A stretch of 28,474 bases of DNA from assembly GCA_934613185.1 (NCBI GenBank), contig CAKTSO010000007.1, positions 1-28,474 on the forward strand. Direction: 5' to 3'. Position 1 is the first letter of the stretch. Each line of letters starts with the position of its first letter. The position numbers were made by a program, and so were the translations under genes. The notes beneath the pieces are model-generated. The model was not told the origin of the DNA. It did no database searches and saw only the letters and a program-made list of their open reading frames with translations. Origin of the DNA: an uncultured Clostridia bacterium (lineage in GTDB: Bacteria; Bacillota; Clostridia; Christensenellales; Maliibacteriaceae). Below are positions 1 through 6,977 of this stretch, in pieces.

Positions 1-224
1 CGGACTTGCGCCTTGCTCCGAAACAAATACGGCTCGTTCGGACTCTTCGACCGCAGCGCGTCTGCTTTGAGGGCAATGCGCGAAAGAGGAGGGACGCATA
101 CCGCGTGGTATGCGTCCCGACGATGACAAAGTAGTGTCCCAAAGCAGGCGCACTGCGGCGGCGTTATTCAGCCGCAGTACCCCTACAAAACCGATTGTTT
201 TCTTGTTTGGAGGCAGCAGAAAGT
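1..224. other. Non-coding flank downstream of dnaN
   Basis: No convincing gene is seen here. A plus-strand frame is open from the left edge to about position 123, but it has no visible start and no recognised similarity. The stretch holds a perfect inverted repeat at 91-118 and a second one with arms 152-159 and 171-178. In many Bacillota an S4-domain gene and recF follow dnaN. Neither begins within these 224 bases, so the usual dnaN-recF continuation is either displaced or absent. Confidence 0.5.
91..118 (-). terminator. Perfect palindromic hairpin downstream of dnaN
   Basis: The arms GGGACGCATACC (91-102) and GGTATGCGTCCC (107-118) are exact reverse complements around a 4-base loop, giving a 12-bp stem. 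It lies about 107 bases beyond the dnaN stop. On the minus strand it is followed only by a weak pyrimidine run (TCCTCTTTCG), so it is not a textbook intrinsic terminator. It could instead be a dispersed palindromic repeat. Terminator function is an inference from position. Confidence 0.4.
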
Positions 225-1334
225 TTACACCTGTACGGGAAGTACGAGATACAGGAACTTCTCGTCTCCGGCGGGGCGCAGCACGCAGGCGCTGACGGCG
301 GTGGTGTAATCCATCATCACCTCGTCGCACTCCAGCGCGCGCAGCGCGTCGGAAATGTACTTGATGTTGAACGCGGTGTCGAGGCTCGCGCCGGTGCATT
401 CGCACGCCACGCGTTCGCGGACGTTGCCCGCCTCGGAGCGGGACGTCACGACGATCTCGTCCTCGCCGATATGGAACTTGACGAGATTGACGCGGTCGTC
501 CTGCGCGATCAGCTCGGCACGGGAGATCGCCGCGCGAAGGTCTTCCACATTGACGCGCACCTGCGTCGTGCTTTCCCTCGGAATGATCTGGCTGTAGCGG
601 ATGAAATCGCCTTCCAGAAGACGCGTGATGACGCGCGTGGAATCCTTCTGCAGCATGAAGCAGTTGCCCGCAAGGTGGATGCGCACTTTGTCGGCCGTGT
701 CGCCCAGAATGCGCATGACTTCGAGCATCGCGCGCCCCGGCACGACGCAGCGGCGCTTGGGCGACGCGGGATCGACCTCGCAGGAGCGCATCGCGAACTT
801 AAAGCCGTCCAGCGCGACGACGTTCATCTGCCCGTCTTCGATCTCGATCAATTCGCCGGTGAAGATCGGGCGGGTCGAATCCTGCGCCACGGCGAAGGAC
901 GTCTGGCGGATCATGGCGCGCAAGACGCGTTCCTCGATCTCGACGGCGTTTTCATCCGGCACTTCGGGCGTCTCGGGGAAATCGGCCGCGTCGAGCGCGG
1001 TCAGCGTGGTGCGGCTGTCACGGCAGAGGATCGTCACTTTGAAGCTTCCCTCGTTGGCCTCCTCCAGATCGATCTCAACGTCGTCGTCGGGAAGGCGGCG
1101 AACGACCTCGCTGAAGAGCTTGCCGGGCATGACGCAGGCAAACGCGCCTTCAAAGTCCGCGTTGATCGTGCATTTGATCGACAGTTTCAGATCCGTGCAG
1201 AACAATTCGAGCTTTCCGGCCTCTCCTTTTAAACGAATGCCCTCGATCAGGGGGATCGACGTGCGCGCCGCCATGGCTTTGGTGACGGTATTCACTGCCT
1301 CGAGCAGATCGTCTCGGTTACATACAAACTGCAT
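225..1334 (-). CDS. dnaN: DNA polymerase III beta subunit (sliding clamp)
   Basis: DnaN forms the ring-shaped dimeric clamp that tethers the replicative polymerase to DNA and recruits many repair proteins. The product is 369 residues, the normal family length. It starts MQFVCNRDDLLEAVNTV and ends with a clamp-type C-terminus (KFLYLVLPVQV); three clamp domains of about 120 residues fit the length. The ATG at 1334 is preceded by an AAAGGATGG ribosome-binding site. It follows dnaA in the same orientation across a 379-base gap that carries the likely unwinding element. This dnaA-dnaN order is near-universal, which makes the identification secure. No recF or S4-domain gene follows before the window edge. 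Confidence 0.98.
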   Translation of the reverse strand: MQFVCNRDDLLEAVNTVTKAMAARTSIPLIEGIRLKGEAGKLELFCTDLKLSIKCTINADFEGAFACVMPGKLFSEVVRRLPDDDVEIDLEEANEGSFKVTILCRDSRTTLTALDAADFPETPEVPDENAVEIEERVLRAMIRQTSFAVAQDSTRPIFTGELIEIEDGQMNVVALDGFKFAMRSCEVDPASPKRRCVVPGRAMLEVMRILGDTADKVRIHLAGNCFMLQKDSTRVITRLLEGDFIRYSQIIPRESTTQVRVNVEDLRAAISRAELIAQDDRVNLVKFHIGEDEIVVTSRSEAGNVRERVACECTGASLDTAFNIKYISDALRALECDEVMMDYTTAVSACVLRPAGDEKFLYLVLPVQV

Positions 1335-1460
1335 GGGATTGCCATCCTTTCGTTTTCATTCCGTTTTCGTTCGGTTCATCGTCTTCATCGCTCGCGAAAG
1401 CGCGTCGTTTGTGCGGGATTCAAAATCGTGTTCGCCGCACGGCGCGTTTTCGTGTATGGA

Positions 1461-1520
1461 TTGTTTTATTTATTTTCAGTTCGTCGTAAAAGTCGTAGGG
1501 GGATGTGGATAGGTGGATAA
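1461..1520 (-). other. Candidate DNA unwinding element with DnaA-trios
   Basis: In minus-strand order the region contains two DnaA boxes (1520-1512 and 1512-1504), a GC-rich spacer of five C residues, a run of trinucleotides with A in the last or middle position, and AT-rich DNA of about 20 bases. In B. subtilis the same order loads a DnaA filament from the boxes onto single-stranded trios. The middle base of several trios is G here (CGA) rather than T, so the match to the trio consensus is partial. Confidence 0.7.
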
Positions 1521-1664
1521 CGTCCCTCCACCCAATCGGCGACGGCATTTTTTCATCCACATTCCCTGTGGACGGGCGTGGGATAACGTCCCGTCTTTTC
1601 CACCTTGTCCACACGCCGCAAAACATGTTTCGATCGATCGTGTTTTGTTCCACGCACTTATCAA

Positions 1665-1691
1665 CGTGGATACGGTGGATAAAGTGGATAA
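1665..1691 (-). promoter_or_regulatory. Three abutting DnaA boxes
   Basis: Three 9-mers of the DnaA-box family follow one another with no spacer and in one orientation: CGTGGATAC, GGTGGATAA and AGTGGATAA. They sit immediately downstream of the dnaA stop codon at 1714. Each differs from TGTGGATAA at the first base, and the first box also differs at the last base. The exact 9-bp period suggests cooperative DnaA assembly on one side of oriC. Confidence 0.75.
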
Positions 1692-1713
1692 CTTTCCCCT
1701 CCTCGCGCGGAAA

Positions 1714-3000
1714 TTATCCCTGATTGCCGCGGCGGATCAGTTTCACGATGTCGTCCACGGCGGATCGCATCTGCGCGTCGTTTTTGACCATCGTCGAGAT
1801 GCGTTCGTTGCCGTGCATGACGGTCGTATGGTCGCGGCCGCCGTAGAAATTGCCGATATTCTTGAACGACTCGCCCGTGTGTGTGCGGCAAAGATACATG
1901 GCGACCATCCGCGCGAAGGCGATGTTCTGGCTCTTCTTTTTGGAGATCAGGTCCTCCACGCGCACGTCGTAATACATCGCCACGGCGTTCGTGATCGATT
2001 CGATCGTGATCTCGCGGCTGACCTCCTGCGGGATGATGTCGTGCAGCGCCACTTCACACAGCTTCGTCGTGATCGGCTCGCCCGTCAGACTCGAATAGCT
2101 CAAAACGCGCGTCAAATACCCTTCCAGCTCTCGGACGTTCGCGTCGCGGATGTTCGCGATGAAGAAAACGGCGTTGTCGTCCATCGTGATGCCGTCGGCT
2201 TCGAGCTTGCTTTTCAAAATCGCCACGCGCGTCTCAAGGTTCGGAAGCTGAATGTCATAGGAAAGCCCGGCGATGAAGCGCGACTTGAGCCGTTCCTCCA
2301 GCGTCGACATGTACTGCGGATGGATATCGCTCGTCAAGACGATCTGCTTATTCGCCGACTGCAGCGAGTTGAACGTATGGAAGAACTCTTCCTGAGAGGC
2401 AACCTTCCCGGCGATGAACTGAATGTCGTCGACCAGAAGCACGTCCACATGGCGGTAGCGGTTGCGGAACATCTCGTTCTGCTTGTTCTGGATCGCGCGG
2501 ATCAGGTCGTTCGTGAATTCCTCGCACGTCACATACAAAATGCGCGCGCTGGGGTTGGCCTCTTTGATGCGATGCCCGATGGCGTGCATCAGATGCGTTT
2601 TTCCGAGTCCCGGCCCGCCGTAGATCAAAAACGGATTGTACTTCGTCGGCTCCTCGGCGATCGCCTTCGCCGCGGCGTAAGCCAGGTTGTTGTTCGTGCC
2701 GACGACGAACGTGTCGAACGTGTATTTGGGGTTCAGATTCGGCACGTCGATCTCATTTTCCGCTCCGAAAATGAACACCGGCTTCAAATTCATATTCGGC
2801 GCCACGGTGCGAAGGCCGTTGGTGAAAACGGCGGTGTACTGCTGCTGCATTAATTCCTGCGTTGATTGATTCGGCACGATCATGACGAACTCATCTCCGT
2901 AGATTCCCTTGAACTTCAGCTGCTTGACCCAGGTGTCGTATTTAAATAGCGACATATTGCTTCGAAGCCAGAGCAGCAGATTTTCCCATATCTGATCCAT
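1714..3000 (-). CDS. dnaA: Chromosomal replication initiator DnaA
   Basis: DnaA is the AAA+ ATPase that binds DnaA boxes, opens the origin and loads the helicase. The product has 428 residues. An N-terminal protein-interaction domain spans about 1-75 and a short linker follows. The AAA+ core has Walker A GGPGLGKTH (128-136) and Walker B VLLVDDIQF (187-195). The C-terminal helix-turn-helix carries the signature GGRDHTTVMHG. The short domain II makes it a little smaller than the 446-residue B. subtilis protein. The ATG at 3000 follows a GGGGGAGG ribosome-binding site. DnaA boxes flank the gene on both sides, so autoregulation is likely. Confidence 0.98.
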   Translation of the reverse strand: MDQIWENLLLWLRSNMSLFKYDTWVKQLKFKGIYGDEFVMIVPNQSTQELMQQQYTAVFTNGLRTVAPNMNLKPVFIFGAENEIDVPNLNPKYTFDTFVVGTNNNLAYAAAKAIAEEPTKYNPFLIYGGPGLGKTHLMHAIGHRIKEANPSARILYVTCEEFTNDLIRAIQNKQNEMFRNRYRHVDVLLVDDIQFIAGKVASQEEFFHTFNSLQSANKQIVLTSDIHPQYMSTLEERLKSRFIAGLSYDIQLPNLETRVAILKSKLEADGITMDDNAVFFIANIRDANVRELEGYLTRVLSYSSLTGEPITTKLCEVALHDIIPQEVSREITIESITNAVAMYYDVRVEDLISKKKSQNIAFARMVAMYLCRTHTGESFKNIGNFYGGRDHTTVMHGNERISTMVKNDAQMRSAVDDIVKLIRRGNQG

Positions 3001-3259
3001 AACGCGCCTCCCCCTATAAGGCTTTGATCGAGCGTGATCGTTTCGAATTTTTTTGCGGACTGCGTTTATCCACCGCGCCCGCGAAAATCATCCACCTGTC
3101 CACCGCGGTAAAAAACCGCGCCATGCCTGCATTTTCTCAAAATCAGCCGCATAGACAGTGGATAAGCATGGGGATTTCCACCGACTTATCCACATTATCC
3201 ACCACCCAAAGCGGTGAATTCGGTGGATAACCCCTGTTTTGTCCCCTGTTTGGCAAAAA
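3001..3259. other. oriC: oriC, dnaA upstream part with DnaA boxes
   Basis: The parB-dnaA gap carries TTATCCACC (3066-3074), AGTGGATAA (3157-3165), an abutting pair TTATCCACA (3186-3194) plus TTATCCACC (3195-3203), and the inverted GGTGGATAA (3222-3230). Together with the boxes downstream of dnaA this gives the bipartite arrangement known from several Bacillota origins. It should also contain the dnaA promoter, but no good -10/-35 pair could be seen. Confidence 0.85.
3186..3230 (+). promoter_or_regulatory. DnaA-box module (abutting pair plus inverted box)
   Basis: TTATCCACATTATCCAC starts at 3186, and GGTGGATAA follows in the opposite orientation at 3222. The same 17-mer followed by an inverted GGTGGATAA recurs at 8888 and 10443, so this is a repeated unit rather than isolated boxes. 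Confidence 0.8.
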
Positions 3260-4156
3260 TCAGGACTGCTGAAGCGACGTCAGCGCGTCGTAGATGCGTC
3301 CGAGGTCGTCCTTTGTGAAGTAAGAAAGCGTGATCGTCCCCTTCGTCGACGTCCCCTGCGCCTTGACTTTGCAGCCGAGCGTGTCGCGGCACAGATTCTC
3401 CACGAGCAGCAGATCGGGGTTCAGCGAACGGCCGCGGCGCTCCGAATTTTTCTTGTCGTTCCCGCGCGCGGCGGCGGCCAGCTCTTCGGCCTGCCGGGCG
3501 TTCAGATTTTTCCTCTGGATCACGTCGGCAAGTTCGATCTGCTTTTCGTTCTCCAGTCCGATCAGCGGGCGCGCCTGCCCCTCCGTCAGCCGCCCCTCGC
3601 GCACGAGTTTCTGCACTTGCGGCGCGAGCTTCAAAAGGCGAAGCGTGTTGGCGACCGCCGTGCGGCTCTTGCCGAGCCGTTCGGCAAGCTGGATCTGCGT
3701 GAGTCCGTATTCCTCCATCAGAACGTTCATCGAAGCGGCGGACTCGATTGCATTCAGGTTTTCGCGCTGAATGTTCTCGACAAGCGCCAGCTCCAGAAGC
3801 GTCTGGTCCTCGACGTCCCGGATGATGACGGGAACGGTCGACATCTTGGCGAGCTTTGCCGCGCGCCAGCGGCGCTCCCCGGAGATGATCGTGTAGCGCC
3901 CGTTATTTCCCGGGCGAACGACGATCGGCTGGATCATGCCGTATAATTTCAACGATGAAGCCAGTTCGTTCAGCGCCTCTTCGTCGAACGTGCGGCGCGG
4001 CTGATCGGGGTTGTTGTCGATCTGGATGATCGGCAGCTCCAGTGTTTCACGTGAAACATTCTCATCCGCAGCATTGGCCGCAGAGATCATATCATAAGTC
4101 GGATTGTCGCCGAGCAAAGCGCCGATGCCCTTGCCCAGCCCGCGTTTTTGCGCCAT
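3260..4156 (-). CDS. parB: Chromosome partitioning protein ParB (Spo0J)
   Basis: ParB is a CTP-dependent DNA clamp that loads at parS, spreads along the origin region, recruits condensin and stimulates ParA. The 298-residue product has the conserved N-terminal GLGKGIGALLG, the CTP-binding motif GERRWR (93-98), the ENIQREN motif near 130, a helix-turn-helix for parS recognition and a C-terminal dimerisation region. The ATG at 4156 lies three bases beyond the parA stop, with an AAGGAG site inside the parA 3' end, so the two are translationally linked. The gene itself contains a perfect parS at 4043-4058. The neighbouring noc-like gene is a paralogue. Confidence 0.97.
   Translation of the reverse strand: MAQKRGLGKGIGALLGDNPTYDMISAANAADENVSRETLELPIIQIDNNPDQPRRTFDEEALNELASSLKLYGMIQPIVVRPGNNGRYTIISGERRWRAAKLAKMSTVPVIIRDVEDQTLLELALVENIQRENLNAIESAASMNVLMEEYGLTQIQLAERLGKSRTAVANTLRLLKLAPQVQKLVREGRLTEGQARPLIGLENEKQIELADVIQRKNLNARQAEELAAAARGNDKKNSERRGRSLNPDLLLVENLCRDTLGCKVKAQGTSTKGTITLSYFTKDDLGRIYDALTSLQQS
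4043..4058. promoter_or_regulatory. parS: parS site 1 (inside parB)
   Basis: The 16-bp palindrome TGTTTCACGTGAAACA matches the canonical bacterial parS exactly. It lies within the parB coding sequence, as it does in B. subtilis spo0J. Confidence 0.97.
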
Positions 4157-4159
4157 AAT

Positions 4160-4933
4160 TTACTCCTTCCCTTCCGAAACACCGCTGATGTACTCTCTCG
4201 CCAGAGACATATAGGCGGTGGAACCGGCACAGTTTTTATCGTAGAGGATCACGGGAAGCCCGAAACTCGGCGCTTCGGCCAGGCGGACGTTCCGCGGAAT
4301 GAAGGACTGATAGACTTTATTGGGGAAGAACCGCTGCACTTCCGCCACGACCTGACGCGACAGATTCGTCTGCTTGTCGAACATCGTCATGACGACGCCT
4401 TCGACCGCCAGATTCGGGTTCAAATGCTTGTGAACGAGCGCGACCGTGCTCATCAGATCGGTCAAGCCCTCGAGCGCGAAGAATTCGCACTGGATCGGCA
4501 CGAGCAGTTTGTCCGCCGCGGCGAGCGCGTTCAGCGTCAAAAGCCCGAGCGCGGGCGGGCAGTCGATGAAGACGTCGTCAAACTCGTCCTTCACTTCCGC
4601 CAAAGCACGTTTCAGAAAGTACTCCCGCGCGATCTCGGAGACAAGCTCGACCTCCGCGCCGGCAAGCGAAATATTGGCGGGCGCAATGGAAAGGCCCTTC
4701 ATCGGCGTGGGGATCACGGCGTCCAGAAGCGGAATGCGGTTGATCAACACGTCGTAAATGGCGGGGCACTTCGTATTTTTGTCGATTCCGAGACCGCTGG
4801 TCGTATTGCCCTGCGGGTCAAGGTCGATGATCAGCGTCCTTCTGCCGCAGGCGGCGACGCATGCGCTTAAATTGATGGCGGTGGTCGTCTTTCCGACGCC
4901 GCCTTTCTGATTGGCAATTGCGACGATATTCAC
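4160..4933 (-). CDS. parA: Chromosome partitioning ATPase ParA (Soj)
   Basis: ParA/Soj is a deviant-Walker ATPase. It dimerises on ATP, binds DNA non-specifically, and with ParB segregates origins; in B. subtilis it also modulates DnaA. The 257-residue product starts MNIVAIANQKGGVGKTT, with the deviant Walker A at 10-17. It also contains DLDPQGN and the switch region FIDCPPALG typical of the family. It is cotranscribed with parB three bases downstream. The 5' gap holds a candidate promoter (5031-5059) and two parS sites, so ParB could influence its expression. Confidence 0.97.
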   Translation of the reverse strand: MNIVAIANQKGGVGKTTTAINLSACVAACGRRTLIIDLDPQGNTTSGLGIDKNTKCPAIYDVLINRIPLLDAVIPTPMKGLSIAPANISLAGAEVELVSEIAREYFLKRALAEVKDEFDDVFIDCPPALGLLTLNALAAADKLLVPIQCEFFALEGLTDLMSTVALVHKHLNPNLAVEGVVMTMFDKQTNLSRQVVAEVQRFFPNKVYQSFIPRNVRLAEAPSFGLPVILYDKNCAGSTAYMSLAREYISGVSEGKE

Positions 4934-5030
4934 GCCGATTCCTCCTGATCGTTCCCATTGTAATCAATGCTTCGCGCAGAAGGGTCCTGTGTCGCGAAAC
5001 CCCGATTTTCTTAGGAAATGTCTGACATCT

Positions 5031-5059
5031 ATTATACACGATGTCCGCGCGCTTTTGAA
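5031..5059 (-). promoter_or_regulatory. Candidate sigma-A promoter of parA-parB
   Basis: On the minus strand TTCAAA (5059-5054) and TATAAT (5036-5031) are separated by 17 bases. The -10 is perfect and the -35 matches four of six positions. It lies about 100 bases upstream of the parA start and about 40 bases from the nearest parS. Confidence 0.55.
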
Positions 5060-5097
5060 GCCCGAATGTTAAAATCCGCGAAAAGAAAGAAGCGGGA

Positions 5098-5113
5098 TGT
5101 TTCACGTGAAACA
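5098..5113. promoter_or_regulatory. parS: parS site 2 (upstream of parA)
   Basis: TGTTTCACGTGAAACA is an exact parS, extended to an 18-bp palindrome at 5097-5114. It lies 57 bp from the next parS. Confidence 0.97.
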
Positions 5114-5147
5114 TCGACGGCTTTCCGCAATGACCAATACAACAAAA

Positions 5148-5177
5148 GAGGGAATGTTTCACGTGAAACATTCCCTC
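5148..5177. terminator. parS: parS site 3 embedded in a 30-bp palindrome, likely noc terminator
   Basis: The core parS TGTTTCACGTGAAACA (5155-5170) is extended on each side by GAGGGAA/TTCCCTC to a perfect 30-bp palindrome. On the minus strand it begins 13 bases after the noc stop and is followed by TTTTGTTGTATT. A 13-bp RNA stem with a 4-base loop plus a U-rich tail fits an intrinsic terminator. The parS identity is certain; the terminator role is inferred. Confidence 0.85.
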
Positions 5178-5190
5178 GGTCTCTTTTTTC

Positions 5191-6009
5191 TCAGATCCGC
5201 GGCAGAAAGATCTCGATCACAATGCCGTCTTCCTCGTCTCTTTGACGCATCTGCGCCGGAACGCCGGTCTTTCGAATTTCCCGAAACGTCTCGCCGATGG
5301 CGTTGACGAAAATGCGGCTGTCTCGAAGAAGCGTCGTGACGTTCTGCTGCGGTGCAGGCGCGGGCGGCGGCGTGTGATCGAGCTTTTTGGCGACGTAATC
5401 TTCGATTTGCTTGACCGTCCAATGCTCGTCCGCCGCCAGATGCAGCGCTTCGCCGATCGGGCGCTCCTGTTGCAGTCGAAGCGCCGCGCGAACGTGCCGC
5501 TCCGTCAATCCCTGCGCCAGAACGTATTCCCGAAGACTCGACGGAATGCGCAGGAGCCGCAGCTTGTTGGAAACGGTCGACTGCCGCTTCCCGATCCGAT
5601 AGGCGATTTGATCCTGTGTCATGCCGTATTCCTGCATCAGCAGCTTGTAGCTCTCCGCTTCCTCAAAGAAATTGAGGTTTTCCCGCTGCAAATTCTCGAT
5701 GATCGTCAAAAGCGCCGCGTTTTGCTGCGGCACGTCGATCACGCGCGCCTCGATGTAGCGCCAACCGAGCTGCCGCGCCGCCCGAAGGCGCCGCTCCCCG
5801 GCGACCAGCTCGTATTTTTTCTGTGCCGCCGCGCGCACGGTGATGGGCTGGAGCAGGCCGACCTGTTCCATGCTCGTTGCCAGCTCGTCCAGCGCGGCCT
5901 GCGAAAACAGGCGCCGTGTCTGATTCGGGCTCGGCACGATCTGTGCGATGGGAATGCTGACGATGCCGTTCTTGACGTCGTGCGCGGCCGGCTGGATCCG
6001 CAGTTTCAT
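5191..6009 (-). CDS. noc: Nucleoid occlusion protein Noc-like (ParB family)
   Basis: Noc is a ParB paralogue that spreads from its own binding sites and blocks division over the nucleoid. The 272-residue product has the ParB N-terminal fold with GERRLR (71-76) and ENLQREN (105-111), then a helix-turn-helix. The ATG at 6009 is chosen because GAAGGAGAGG precedes it; a longer frame from 6060 lacks such a site. The position between rsmG and parA is the classic noc position. From this start it lacks the hydrophobic amphipathic N-terminus that anchors B. subtilis Noc to membrane, so membrane tethering is doubtful. A second parS-binding ParB is the alternative. Confidence 0.85.
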   Translation of the reverse strand: MKLRIQPAAHDVKNGIVSIPIAQIVPSPNQTRRLFSQAALDELATSMEQVGLLQPITVRAAAQKKYELVAGERRLRAARQLGWRYIEARVIDVPQQNAALLTIIENLQRENLNFFEEAESYKLLMQEYGMTQDQIAYRIGKRQSTVSNKLRLLRIPSSLREYVLAQGLTERHVRAALRLQQERPIGEALHLAADEHWTVKQIEDYVAKKLDHTPPPAPAPQQNVTTLLRDSRIFVNAIGETFREIRKTGVPAQMRQRDEEDGIVIEIFLPRI

Positions 6010-6059
6010 AGCATCCTCTCCTTCATTCATATTTTCTGCATTTCCTGCCTCTTGCGGCA

Positions 6060-6088
6060 ATTATACATCGGAATTCCGCAGGAAAAAA
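6060..6088 (-). promoter_or_regulatory. Possible noc promoter
   Basis: A perfect TATAAT (6065-6060 on the minus strand) lies about 50 bases upstream of the chosen noc start. The -35 position is only T-rich (TTTTTT), so support is limited. The rsmG terminator just upstream makes a separate noc promoter plausible. Confidence 0.35.
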
Positions 6089-6140
6089 TAGGATGAAAGG
6101 AAAAATCGTTCTACGAAAAACGCGAAAAACATCTGAAATT

Positions 6141-6188
6141 TTCAAAAGATAAAAATAAACCGCCGTGCTTTGACAGCAAAACGGCGGT
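6141..6188 (-). terminator. Intrinsic terminator after rsmG
   Basis: The arms 6159-6166 (ACCGCCGT) and 6181-6188 (ACGGCGGT) form an 8-bp GC-rich stem 36 bases beyond the rsmG stop. On the minus strand it is followed by TTTATTTTTATC. It separates the mnm-rsmG unit from noc-parA-parB. Confidence 0.8.
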
Positions 6189-6224
6189 GAAAATGAATGG
6201 TTCGATCGATTTTTGCGAACGATT

Positions 6225-6929
6225 TTAGCCGAGCGGCTTCTGTCGTGCCTGCGAACGAGCATATTTTGCGGGCGTCGGCTTTGTCTTCTCATACACGCAG
6301 AGCGTGCGGTGCAGCGTTTCTTCCCCGTTTTTCAGAACGAACGAGAAAAACTCGCTTTCGCGAAGCCCGAGCAGCTTCGCCGCAGCTACGCCTCCCTTTC
6401 GCTCCGCTTCGTCCGGCGCGGCTTTGTAAGCGATCACGCTTCCGCCGACGTGAACGAACGGCGCAAGATATTCCAAAACGACGGAAAGCGGCGCGACGGC
6501 ACGCGCGCAGGCGACGTCAAACGTCTCTCGAAGCGCACCGTGACCCGCTTCTTCCGCGCGCGAATGCAGCACGGAAAGATTCGGACAATTCGCGTTTTCC
6601 TCGATAAACCGCAGTTTTTTCTGCGTGGAATCGAGCGCCGTTACCTTGAGATCGCCCCGTGCGATGCAAAGCGGCACGGCGGGAAAGCCCCCGCCCGTTC
6701 CCACGTCGATCACGGACGCGTTCTGCTCGAAGAGATCGAACGCGAGCGGCGCGAGAGAATCGGCAAAATGCAAAATTGCGGCGGATTCGTCGTCACGGAT
6801 CGCCGTCAAGTTGAGCGGCGCGTTCTTCACGCACTCCCAATACGCCGCCATGCGCGCGAGCGCGTCCCGGGAAAGCGAAAGATGCAGGTCGTCTTCCAGT
6901 GCCGCGTGAAGCGTTTGCGTAAATTCCAT
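6225..6929 (-). CDS. rsmG: 16S rRNA (guanine-527-N7) methyltransferase RsmG (GidB)
   Basis: RsmG uses S-adenosylmethionine to methylate N7 of G527 in the 530 loop of 16S rRNA. The 234-residue product is the expected length. It has the SAM-binding motif VIDVGTGGGFPAVPL (73-87) followed by the acidic residue of ALD, and a conserved N-terminal helix with NLTAIRD. The ATG at 6929 follows AGAGGAG. It lies 48 bases after mnmG, the usual partner in this order, and a terminator follows it. Confidence 0.97.
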   Translation of the reverse strand: MEFTQTLHAALEDDLHLSLSRDALARMAAYWECVKNAPLNLTAIRDDESAAILHFADSLAPLAFDLFEQNASVIDVGTGGGFPAVPLCIARGDLKVTALDSTQKKLRFIEENANCPNLSVLHSRAEEAGHGALRETFDVACARAVAPLSVVLEYLAPFVHVGGSVIAYKAAPDEAERKGGVAAAKLLGLRESEFFSFVLKNGEETLHRTLCVYEKTKPTPAKYARSQARQKPLG

Positions 6930-6977
6930 CGGTTTCTCCTCTGCCCGCAGCGGGCGTCTAACATCGGATTGATAAAA

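Larger units (their letters stand above)
1335..1713. other. oriC: oriC, dnaA-dnaN intergenic part (unwinding region)
   Basis: This 379-base gap carries DnaA-box-like 9-mers: TGTGGATAG (1504-1512), GGTGGATAA (1512-1520), and an abutting triplet CGTGGATAC (1665-1673), GGTGGATAA (1674-1682) and AGTGGATAA (1683-1691). Read on the minus strand, the first pair is followed by a C5 tract (1502-1498). Next come trinucleotides of the DnaA-trio type (CTA CGA CTT TTA CGA CGA, 1498-1481) and then an AT-rich stretch (1480-1461). This matches the basal unwinding architecture known from Bacillus subtilis oriC. Its role as an origin is inferred from that architecture and from its position next to dnaA. Confidence 0.85.

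Noticed and set aside
1..123. Open plus-strand frame at the left edge as a partial gene
   Set aside because: It has no start, no recognisable similarity, and it runs through a palindrome.
195..2853. Long plus-strand frames opposite dnaN and dnaA
   Set aside because: They are antisense shadows of two unmistakable genes in GC-rich DNA.
3905..3918. Noc binding site candidate ATTTCCCGGGCGAA
   Set aside because: It matches the B. subtilis Noc site at 11 of 14 positions only, with one half-site altered, inside the parB coding sequence.
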